In this document: positions 1 to 8,514 of the stretch, one piece after another
Layout of the letters: each line of letters starts with the position of its first letter
How positions within the stretch are numbered: the stretch's first letter is position 1
DNA from: Didymodactylos carnosus
Taxonomy: Eukaryota > Rotifera > Eurotatoria > Philodinida > Philodinidae
Reading direction: 5' to 3'
Length of the DNA stretch: 24,246 nt
NCBI GenBank assembly: GCA_905250885.1
Contig: CAJNOQ010002457.1
Coordinates: 1-24,246, forward strand
The notes under the pieces: model-generated
Told to the model about the DNA's origin: nothing
Databases searched by the model: none
Seen by the model: only the letters and a program-made list of their open reading frames with translations
Translations under genes and position numbers: made by a program

Positions 1-327
1 TTTTAGAAAATTCTATCTAGGAGGTCGGTTTAGAAGGCCACTCTTAATAGAAGGCCACCCTAAAAAGTTTGATCCGACGGGACACAAGAGAAAGCCATGC
101 CCTTCTATTCTGGGGGGGGGTTTATGATACGACCATTACGTACAGAAGAGACTAGAGAGTGAAATGAGAGAAATAAGTGTTTACACGACGAAAAGCTGAC
201 TGCACAAAGGTATCTATACTGGACTATAGTTTTATTATTAAAAAATATTATGTACTTCTCGCTTGTTTTGTGTTTTGTTGTATATTCGTCCTTCTGTCTC
301 AAATTGTGCGTGGTGGCAATATAGGCC
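1..327. other. Intergenic, no gene seen
   Basis: No coding potential is apparent on either strand. AGAAGGCCAC occurs twice, at 31-40 and 50-59. A run of ten G follows at about 112-121, unusual in such AT-rich DNA. The 65-codon minus-strand reading frame here crosses that G run and looks like chance. Confidence 0.5.
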
Positions 328-336
328 TATATAAAG
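328..336 (+). promoter_or_regulatory. TATA-box-like element
   Basis: TATATAAAG is a good match to a metazoan TATA box. It lies about 150 bp upstream of a clean GT-AG intron and about 220 bp upstream of the ATG at 551, so transcription could start near 360. Such matches are not rare in AT-rich DNA; the support comes from the order TATA, intron, ATG. Confidence 0.35.
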
Positions 337-485
337 AAATTTCTGTCTAATGTAAAAACACAGAAGACGAGAAGCTGTGTGTTTTATTGTGGTTCGGAGT
401 AGTTAAATAGAAGACTAGTGTCGTATTGCATCATAGTTTTTATACTTTTAAAAGTGCTGCGGTATTTAAAGCTGATTATAAAGAG

Positions 486-613
486 GTAAGTTGTGTTGGA
501 TTTGGAAATATAGGTATTTTATGATTCCTATTTTTCAGACCTTTAGGAAAATGGATTTGCACAATGATGCGCGCCATATGTTTCCAATGGACGACAAAAA
601 CGATCACTCGTGA
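486..613 (+). other. Possible orphan 5' gene start: short intron plus short ORF
   Basis: A 53-nt GTAAG...TTTTTCAG segment (486-538) has the size and borders of a typical short bdelloid intron. It is followed at 551 by ATG and a 20-codon frame ending in TGA at 611-613. The peptide begins MDLHNDARHM and matches no family I recognise. It may be the first coding exon of a gene whose remainder was lost or lies beyond a further intron. It may also be a short upstream ORF or chance. No downstream exon could be found. Confidence 0.25.
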
Positions 614-871
614 CAACGTTTGTTTTGTACGAAATTAGGAAATCCTTTGTTTTGAATGTTATTGTTTATTGAAATAAATAACATTTCTCTGATGTACTCG
701 TGCGAGGAAAATCGAAGAAGCTCTTTCACTGTCTTTATGGAATCTGCATGACAAAATGTCTCAGCAAGCAGCCAAACTACTGAGAGTGTTGTTGACTCAA
801 CCACGGTAATTTACGCTAGTTTCATCAACTCTCGTATGAAGTAGCATCAAAACGTTCCACATCATGTTTGC
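614..871. other. Intergenic, no gene seen
   Basis: AT-rich sequence. A 66-codon minus-strand frame at 604-804 shows no family motif and no upstream signals, so I do not call it a gene. Confidence 0.4.
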
Positions 872-1118
872 ACATCTGAGCATCTCTATATCTCAGTATC
901 TGCATATCACAATATCTCTATATCTGAATATCTGAATATCTAAATATCTGAGTATCTGAACATGATAATATGTGTGTATGTGAATATCTAAAGATAAATA
1001 TGCAAATTCAGCGACTGTGAGTGAAGCGGCAGAAAGTATTCTATATTTGAAATGCAGATATTCCAGATATTTGGATATTCTGGATATTTAGATATTCGGA
1101 TAAAATGTAGATATTCGC
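872..1118. repeat. Inverted pair of ATATCTGA-type short tandem arrays
   Basis: From about 872 to 1000 the plus strand repeats an 8-base unit close to ATATCTGA. From about 1050 to 1118 the complementary unit (AGATATTC, GGATATTC) recurs in the opposite orientation. The two arrays face each other across about 50 bp and could fold into a long imperfect hairpin. This may be the core of a decayed fold-back element; no target duplication was found. Confidence 0.6.
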
Positions 1119-1266
1119 AAATCCGTCACATCTCTGCAGGCTGCAAAAAGGAAAAGGACACAGATGCATTTTGGTAATGACGCCGGTATTCTAGGTTAAA
1201 ACTTAAATGTGAATCTCCTTTCAGTGCATCCTATGTCCAAGCGTTTTGTAATAGACACATGGCTTT

Positions 1267-1386
1267 GTTAATTTCCGTGCCTCGAAAAATCTGTTGACTG
1301 TTTTGGGCACGGTAATTAGCTGAAATGGGCCCGGATCGCTAATTTCCATGTCCAAAAAATCTTTCGACTTTTTTAGGCACGATTTT
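1267..1386. repeat. Two-copy direct repeat, period about 71 bp
   Basis: The segment at about 1267-1315 is repeated in diverged form at about 1338-1386. Both contain AATTTCC, a run of AAAAATCT, then GACT and TTTT, and GGCACG. The period is about 71 bp. The minus-strand frame at 1221-1418 crosses both copies and is probably a by-product of the repeat. Confidence 0.45.
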
Positions 1387-1418
1387 CCTTTCTGAAGCTC
1401 GTGAATGCTGCACTCCAT

Positions 1419-3300
1419 TGGCTTGTAAACTGTATGTCGCTACAACATCAATGGACGGGGTCACTGATTTCTGGTAATTTTTCTTTCTTCTATCTTCTTA
1501 CCGCGATGTAGCTAAGGTCCCAATCTCATAGCAAAACAAAACAAAACATAGCACATAGAATATGGGGCTTTGTCAGTAATCAAAAAGCGCCGAGATCATC
1601 GAAAAATGGTGCCAGTTGCTCACTGTATATCAAAATTTGATGTTTTTTTCCAGAGTAGATTACCTCGGGATGTTTGCATATTCAAAATCAGCGTGACGAG
1701 TTACCTTGTACGGCGCAAATATCTCGTCGGCCCCCTCTCGATTTTTGGACCCGGTTGATGAGCTTCTCCTCCGGAAAATGCTTTTGACTTCATTATGTTT
1801 TTTACCCATTTGAACACACATTATCTCTGACTATCATGATCCAAAGAAAAAGCCGGAAAGTCATGGTAGTCAAAAAGAGTTTTTCTAGCTACTGAATATA
1901 AAGAAGATAGTATGATTTATTTGTTAAACGTTAATCTGAGATATGAAGAGCTACATATCCCAAAAACTAAAAAGGGGCTTTTTCTAGAAAATACATAAGC
2001 TGATATAACAGTTGGAGATGGACCCTCTGTAGTTAATTTAATTTTAATCTAAGAAGTTGGCAGACTTTTCAATCGATGAAAAGAGTTTCACCTGGTGACA
2101 GCGTCTGACGTTACAACTCGGCAGGGGTGTTGAAAATTTTTGCGACTGCTATGTTTGTATAAACTAACGGATCTGAACGGATGCGCCCTAATATCCAGCT
2201 AAAAGGTTTTCTGGACCTTCTCTGAAGATCCGAAGGGAGGATACAAGTATTTCTGATCGATTCGTGATGATTGATTATCTATATAGTGTAAGTTTTATTA
2301 TGCGTAGATGACTGTTTTATCTTATTAAAATGGACTGATTTCTGGCGACATCTGTCTCTCAACTACGTAAACGTTTGCTGAGGTTTTTTTCTCTCTGCAT
2401 CAGTAATTATTTTTTCAGTCATCTCCTTGAAGATTTTCTCTCTTGTGTAATAAATAATTTTCTACTTTTCTCTCTTGTGATTGGCTCATCCATAAAATAT
2501 CTGAAAGCCACACACAACACATCAGTCAGCGTGTCGACACAAAAAATAACTGACAGAAAATGACGTGTCTATACATGTCTGGCACATATGCAGAGTGCCT
2601 TAGGGTAATTATGGTCAAGTCCTCAAAATCTCCTCGTATTTCTACTATAACTCACTCAACTTTTATCCGAGAAAAGCAATATTTTACAGGTAAATAGAGA
2701 TGACTCCTGGCTGTCAATTGAAGTAAAAATTCTGAAGGAAAGATGACTGCGATAATCTTAAGTTAACTTAGTTTCGACGGGGATTCAAGGAAAATAAGTA
2801 AAAATGATATCATCTTGTAGAGAATTTCAAGCTGTACCACCTTTATGTACTGCATGCTATTTGTGCTTGCCATTAATTAATTAATTAGAAACTACGAGAA
2901 TGTATGTTTTTCGAAAAAAAGTCACTTGGACTAATTTTCGTTACGCAGCTATTTTTCATGGGGTGTTTATGGTGTAATTTGCACGGGAAATTCAGAATTT
3001 AAATGCCAACGGCTTTCAGAGACCGATTTTACATCAATAACAAATAGAGACGTTATAGACGAGATTTTTCTCTATTATATGAAGTGAAAACTGGAACAAG
3101 ATCGCTTGGTTCTGGCGATTTGTAGCCGTCTGATGAGTTTTGCTAAGTTTTAGCACATTTTTGTACCTGAGTTTTGACAGTCCAATTAACTTGGTACCTG
3201 TAATAACTGTGTAATTAAGAATGTGTTCAGCTTTTCATATTCTCCAGATACTCCTCGATCTCTTGAGTAAAAGAAAACGAGAAGAATAAATTTTATAGAT
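1419..3300. other. Intergenic, no gene seen
   Basis: Nearly 1.9 kb of AT-rich sequence with stops in all frames and no domain or RNA signature. It contains one copy of the dispersed motif CATATTCNNAATCAGC at about 1676-1705, described in the findings, and a short run of TTAA units near 2873-2886. Confidence 0.5.
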
Positions 3301-3460
3301 ATTAAATAAGATTGATTGATTGATTTTTATTCGACAACAGCCGTTTGGTCAGAAAGTACAAAAATCTAACAAACACAAAACATGTTGTCAGGAAAGCAAA
3401 AAAAGTTTTAGAAATCTATAAAAATTGCCATATTTTATCCTATATATATATATTTTTCTT
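3301..3460. repeat. Simple-sequence stretch: (GATT)n and (TA)n
   Basis: A short (GATT)n run lies near 3311-3326 and a (TA)n tract near 3439-3453. Both are common simple repeats. No gene is associated with them. Confidence 0.55.
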
Positions 3461-3717
3461 TCCCCCTTTCACAGTTGTAAGTGCTGCCTTAGTTTGGTTT
3501 TAAAAGATTTTATTGCCGACGAGATAACTACAGTGTTGGGGAGAGAGTTCTAATCGCGAGCTGTCCTGTACAGAAAAGATTGTAGAATAGTTTCAGTGCG
3601 CGCAAATGCCCGATTTTTCGATTTCAGAATTGACGTCAGATGAAGAGAAATGTTTGAGATCCTACACCCCAGTAATTTCATATCGTGACGTAAAAGTTTT
3701 ACAAAAATGAAAAAATC

Positions 3718-3777
3718 GGCCTCTGTTAAGTTGTAGCCCTACATCTTAGCTACATTCTAAAACCAACCCGAGCTCTC
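3718..3777 (-). repeat. Partial copy of the 22594-22831 MITE family
   Basis: Read on the minus strand, this segment starts GAGAGCTCGGGTTGG and continues through GTAGCTAAGATGTAG to CAGAGGCC. It aligns with the left arm of the element at 22594-22650 and with the inverted right arm at 22776-22831. Only one terminus is recognisable; the other end near 3550 is not convincing. It is probably an old truncated copy. Confidence 0.5.
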
Positions 3778-4897
3778 TAACGTTAAAAATGGCAGAGAAA
3801 TCTAGGACGGACGAAGACCCATTTTTGGACCTTAATTGTGAGCTAGCTCTTGATAAGTTTAATATTTCGAGCTGAAATTGTTACTGTGAGTTCATCATAC
3901 CTAGATACACCATCTCTGAAAGTTTCATTAAGATCGGATGCTCGTAAGCGGAAATGGATTTTTGGGTGGGGGGCGGGCCTTGAAAAGTACACTAATCGAA
4001 CTTAAGAAAAGCTCATCATTTATACTATCTATAAAAAACTTTTTAATTCACTTCATTCTTGGTTAAAAGCGGTCTGAATTTGATAATAGCGTCTTGAGCT
4101 CCTTGACTCAAATGCTGCATAGTTTGAGTAAAAATGTATGTCTTAAAATTTAATTAATTATGGTTAATCGAAAGGTGTTCTCTGGAAATTGATTAGTACT
4201 AATTAACGCTAATGAATTTAAAGAAAATGTTGAGAATCTTGATCATAATTACCGCAAGGCACTCTATGCCCACATGGATGTGTGTCACAGACAGAAAATA
4301 AGAACTAAAAACCAAGGTCAGTTTCGCGGTACTACGAAGAGCTAGAGAGGCAAAAGACAAAAACTGCACTATTGTTCTAATGAAAATCATTTTGACGTAT
4401 AGGTAAGTTATAATCTATACCTGCATAGTATATACATGAAAAATCTTCTTTCGCACATTCAATAGAAAAAGCTCAAGTCTGAGGGCAAGAGTATGGTATC
4501 GTCCTGATTCGTCGACTAATTGATTTCTTTCCTGACTCATAGACAACATTGGATAGGGGAAGATGAAAGTTGTTAGTGAAGCGACGAAACAGCAAAATCA
4601 TATCTATGTAAATTATACAGGCTAATTTGTCTATTCCAGCATCGAAAACTGAGTCGAATGATATACCTTTTATCTTAGCTGACAATCTCTGTTAACATCA
4701 GGAACAAAACGATGAGAATAAAAAACAGAAAGGAAAAGTGTTATGGGTGTTTTTCGTTAAGGACCAGTTTTTGTGGATTTTGCAACCTTTCTCGTATTTT
4801 GCCTATTTCACCACGAAAGCTTTGTCAAAACGAACTAAGGTCATATTCGGAATTAGCGTGTTATGATCTGCCTCCCCCGGCCGTTCATAAGGTTCAT
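3778..4897. other. Intergenic, no gene seen
   Basis: No convincing coding region. A GC-rich spot, GGGTGGGGGGCGGGCC, lies near 3964-3979. The minus-strand frames at 4199-4390 and 4473-4685 have no recognisable domain. A copy of the dispersed motif TCATATTCGGAATTAGCG is at 4841-4858. Confidence 0.45.
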
Positions 4898-5106
4898 TCT
4901 CTCTCCATTCTGCTCTTGTACCACTCTTGCGCTATTCTGTTATTGCGCACTCTTGTTTCATTCTTTCGTTTTCGTTTCCTTCCGCAGTGTATTTTCCCAA
5001 CTCTTTCCGTTCTTGCGCAACACTTGCGCCATTCTGATGTTCCTAACTCTTTCTGTTCATATGTAACTCATGCGCAACTCTTGTAAAACTCTTGTTTAAC
5101 TTTTGC
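4898..5106 (+). repeat. Degenerate tandem array of CTCTTGCGC-like units
   Basis: Units resembling ACTCTTGCGC, with variants ATTCTG, AACTCTTTC and AACTCATGCGC, recur roughly every 10-20 bases over about 200 bp. The 124-codon plus-strand frame at 4712-5086 and the overlapping frame at 4863-5066 stay open because of this pyrimidine-rich repetition. I therefore do not call either of them a gene. Confidence 0.5.
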
Positions 5107-5548
5107 ACTACATATAGCCGTTCATTTGCTTCAAATAAAGATATCGAAGTGAGAGTTGATTCTCACTACAGCTTCACTTTTACGATTATAGTTAGCCACT
5201 AGAGGATCCATATCCGCACATAGCGTACTTCACTCTATGCAAATATGTGTCTTTAAACTAAAAATAAATATGTACTCTGAATTACCGGCATCTTATTAGT
5301 GTGCATTCAGCCTTTTCTTACCTAATAAAACGATTTTCCAACCATTACATACCGTTTTTATTACTGACTTAAAACTGATATGACATCATATATCACATGT
5401 TTATTTATTATAGCAAGCAAAAATATTTTTTTCTCTCTTGTAAACTGATATGTTTCTTTTTGAAGGATCTGGAAATATTTGCTACTGCGTGCGGCTTTGG
5501 ATTAAACAATACGCTATCGAACATTTTATACACGATCTATTTCGAGTA
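5107..5548. other. Intergenic, no gene seen
   Basis: AT-rich sequence with no domain signature, leading into the hAT-like MITE at 5557. Confidence 0.45.
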
Positions 5549-5923
5549 AGAATCTCCAGAGATGTCAGAATATCAGTACGCAGTGTATTTTCAAAAAGAC
5601 ACTATTTGCTGGGCTTGGTGTATTCTTACTGACAATACACGAGAATATACCAGAATACGCAAATATTGACAATACGTAATATAGTGTCGCGGTCGGGGGG
5701 GGTATTGTCAGCGAGAATACACCTAGCTCAGAAGCCCAGCACATTTTATAGAAATTTATATATTTGCGTATTCTGGTATATTCTCGTGTATTGTCAGTTG
5801 GAATACACTTGCTGGGCTTGGTTTATTCTCAGTGAGAATGCACCAAGCCCAGCAAGTTTGAAAAAAAGAGTCTCTTTTTGAGAATACACTGCGTAGTGAT
5901 ATTCTGACACCCCTCAGAATCTC
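5549..5923. mobile_element. hAT-like MITE with 8-bp target-site duplication
   Basis: AGAATCTC stands at both 5549-5556 and 5916-5923 in direct orientation and encloses a 359-bp element (5557-5915). The left end reads CAGAGATGTCAG. The right end, inverted, reads GAGGGGTGTCAG, and both continue into TCAGAATATCA and TACGCAGTGTATT. An 8-bp duplication with CAGNG-type ends is the hallmark of hAT transposons; the right terminal base has probably mutated. The interior is highly palindromic, with several inverted copies of GCTGGGCTTGG and GAATACACGAGAATATACC-like modules, and holds a run of eight G near 5695. There is no transposase, so the element is non-autonomous. It ends 147 bp upstream of the EEP gene start. 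Confidence 0.8.
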
Positions 5924-6062
5924 TGTTTTTTCAGGTGCTTCATGCATCTTTTTCCAGATGTTTTTAGAAACTCGCCAAATCATCAGACGCAAGGCATCAT
6001 TTTCAATAACGTACTAGTCTGCGACTTACAGCACAAGTGCCAGCAACACAGCCTTTAAAACC

Positions 6063-6905
6063 ATGCGAATTCTACATTGGAACATTTTAGACGGCTGTCA
6101 CGATCCAAAGCGTTTGGAGCAGATCAAATCCTTCATCGTTGAATATAATTGCGATGCCATCACACTGAATGAGCTCAACAATTGGGTCACCAATGGCACA
6201 ATGCAATATATAGCATCTGGGTGGGGTTTCACTTACGCCTATGTAAAACCGCAAAGTCGATCTGGACATTTTGTGGGATTTATGTCAAAGACACCTTTCA
6301 CAGTCCACCAGTATCCAGAAGCCAAAGAGTCCATCTTCCATCATGCATTGCTCCACGTCTCTATGGATGATGATGTTGGGTCAAAGCTGAATATTTTTGT
6401 GACTCACTTAACGCCACGTTCAGCACTTGACCGTAGAGCTGAGACTGAGGAGATTGTTCGAAGCGCTAAAGAAATGAGCATGCGAAATGAAAAAGTTCTC
6501 GTTTTTGGTGACTTAAACACCTTGTCACCACTAGACAAGAAGCATTATGATAAAGACATGCTGGTAGAAAGTTTGCTCTCCAAACAGAACCGTGATGTGC
6601 TGATGAAGAAGTTTTTACGAGAGGGCATGGATGGCGTAATCGTTGACTACAGACCCATGTCAGTATTATTAGATGGTGGTCTGACTGATCTGATTATTCG
6701 TTACTGCGGTGATGATGATCTGCATAACACAGTACCAACAAAGATCAACGATGATGTTGCCCATGCTGCAAAAATGAGACTTGATTATGTGATGTCGAAC
6801 GCTCATTTCTCTCCTAAACACTGCTTAGCACGTGTCATTGACGATGAAAGTGTTCAATACGGGTCAGATCATCTTCCTGTAGTGCTTGAGTATTCATCAA
6901 AGTGA
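6063..6905 (+). CDS. Endonuclease/exonuclease/phosphatase (EEP, DNase I-like) family hydrolase
   Basis: A 280-residue protein read from one exon. Motifs of the EEP fold appear in order: RILHWNILDG at the N-terminus with metal-binding Asn7, LNEL with Glu37, VTHLTP with His115, GDLNTLSP with Asp150 and Asn152, RLDYVMSN with Asp241, and the terminal GSDHLPV with Asp269 and His270. These are the usual metal ligands and catalytic residues, so the protein should be an active Mg2+-dependent phosphodiesterase or phosphatase. The substrate (nucleic acid, inositide or other) cannot be told. The length is normal for a stand-alone EEP domain. No signal peptide or membrane segment is seen, which suggests a cytosolic or nuclear site. 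The ATG at 6063 starts directly at the first beta strand, and an in-frame stop lies at 6015-6017. The absence of introns and the bacterial-like compact size are compatible with horizontal acquisition, which is untested. The TGA stop is at 6903-6905. Confidence 0.88.
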   Translation: MRILHWNILDGCHDPKRLEQIKSFIVEYNCDAITLNELNNWVTNGTMQYIASGWGFTYAYVKPQSRSGHFVGFMSKTPFTVHQYPEAKESIFHHALLHVSMDDDVGSKLNIFVTHLTPRSALDRRAETEEIVRSAKEMSMRNEKVLVFGDLNTLSPLDKKHYDKDMLVESLLSKQNRDVLMKKFLREGMDGVIVDYRPMSVLLDGGLTDLIIRYCGDDDLHNTVPTKINDDVAHAAKMRLDYVMSNAHFSPKHCLARVIDDESVQYGSDHLPVVLEYSSK

Positions 6906-7144
6906 CTATGTTGAACGAAATCATGCAGCTGTAAAGTTAATCAATGTTTAATTGGCATTCAAATGTTACTTTTCAAGTTCATAATTCGAGTGACAGTGAT
7001 GACTTGTCATAATCTTAAGAATAAGGGATCTAATGTTAACGTCATTTTGTAACGTCAGCTTTTTATGGTTCTATTTGTTGTCTGAATGTTTCAGAACATG
7101 TTCTCTAAGCGATGTACGAAGTAGTACTCTCTTTTTTTCTTGGT
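6906..7144 (+). other. 3' flank of the EEP gene
   Basis: AT-rich sequence with no gene. It contains a direct repeat TAACGTCA near 7036-7058 and a small hairpin around 7083-7104 (GAATGTTTCAGAACATGTTC). No AATAAA polyadenylation signal is clear before the inverted-repeat element begins. Confidence 0.4.
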
Positions 7145-8223
7145 ATATAATAAAATCAATAATAATGAAAAATAGTCAAATGTGTCAACAAATGGACTGA
7201 ACTGAAGATATCACTCATGGTCTCAACGGATATTTTTTATTTCTTTTTGATGTCAAAATGGAAAAAGCCAATGCCTTTTAACGAGGGGCATATGTTCAAC
7301 AGAAAAATAAATCATTTACGTACGGTTTTGACAGGCATTGCCCGAGGTAGCATCAATATTTAATGACGACAGTGTTACGAGCTTATTACATTTTAATTAT
7401 TGCTCTTTTAATGGCTCTAACTGATCAGGTGAGTAGTGGAACAATCATATCAAGCAGCGCATACCCATTAGGATAAAAAAATCCATAAACGTTTGCTTGT
7501 TTGACCGTATTTCTAACCACAGCACTTCAGAAAATGTTAAATCGCTTTTTGGATAAAAGGCATGAAATAATGTGTAGTTGATAATGCTGAGCTGAATACA
7601 CTAGCTGCAGAAACGCATTCACAGTGGTCTCTTATAGTGTGGACATGTGCTATAAGTTCTATAAAAAGGCATTCACAAGTATAGAAAGATACTTTTTTCT
7701 AGGTTTAATCTACACTCATGCTAACGGTTTACTCAAAAACATTTCGAAACGCTTTCTTTATAGTATTCTACAATAATTGGTTTGATTACTCTTTAATGAA
7801 CCGCACACAATACTTTGATTTTCAACATCAAATGTAGTACTAAAATCTCCTATTGTAATGACACTATGTTGTGAAAAGTATTGCGATCACTGAAATTGAA
7901 TGGGCATGTGTTCCTTGATATGATTGTTCCACTACTCACCTGATCAGTTAGAGCCATTAAAAGAGCAATAATTAAAATGTAATAAGCTCGTAACACTGTC
8001 GTCATTAAATATTGATGCTACCTCGGGCAATGCCTGTCAAAACCGTACGTAAATGATTTATTTTTCTGTTGAACATATGCCCCTCGTTAAAAGGCATTGG
8101 CTTTTTCCATTTTGGCATCAAAAAGAAATAAAAAATATCCGTTGAGACCATGAGTGATATCTTCAGTTCAGTCCATTTGTTGACATATTTGACTATTTTT
8201 CATCATTATTGATTTTATTATAT
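7145..8223. mobile_element. 1,079-bp element with 310-bp inverted arms (fold-back/MITE type)
   Basis: Positions 7145-7454 and 7914-8223 are reverse complements over 310 bp with three mismatches, all transitions, and no gaps (about 99 % identity). They enclose a 459-bp unique centre (7455-7913) with no reading frame of note. The outer ends read ATATAATAAAATCAATAAT; the inner ends read GGAACAATCATATCAAG. TA dinucleotides at both outer borders are compatible with a TA target site, but AT-richness makes this uncertain. No transposase is present. Near-identity of the arms suggests recent origin or homogenisation by gene conversion. A transcript across it would form a long double-stranded RNA. An assembly artefact is possible but unlikely given the unique centre and the three mismatches. 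Confidence 0.8.
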
Positions 8224-8514
8224 TCAAATAAAGCATGATATGTTGTTCGCTCTTGAAAGAGAGAGAGATTAGAACGCATATTTACCTTTTCTGGAGAAAC
8301 AACAAAAACCGAACGGGTTACTATTAAAAATTATAAAAATATGTGCGTTAGTTTTGGTTTCTTTTTCTCTTTATTCAAACATTTCTATTTTTTATTATTT
8401 TAAAAAAAATAAAAGAATAAATATTCTAAGGTTAAAAGGATACTTTTTCTGCGGATACGTTTCTTTTTCGCTGACGAGGATAGTTTTGCTTTTAAAAATT
8501 ACTCTGTTAAAATT
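8224..8514 (+). other. Upstream region of the ADP-ribosyltransferase gene
   Basis: About 290 bp of very AT-rich sequence between the inverted-repeat element and the start codon. A TATA-like TTATAAAAAT lies at about 8330-8340, roughly 175 bp upstream of the ATG, and could serve as the promoter. A short GAGAGAGAGA run lies near 8259-8268. No other regulatory signature was recognised. Confidence 0.3.

Noticed and set aside
4712..5086. 124-codon plus-strand reading frame
   Set aside because: Its openness comes from a degenerate pyrimidine-rich tandem repeat. No domain, promoter or conserved motif is visible.
5756..5992. 78-codon minus-strand frame and neighbouring small frames
   Set aside because: They lie in or across the palindromic hAT-like MITE, whose inverted modules yield similar peptides on both strands.
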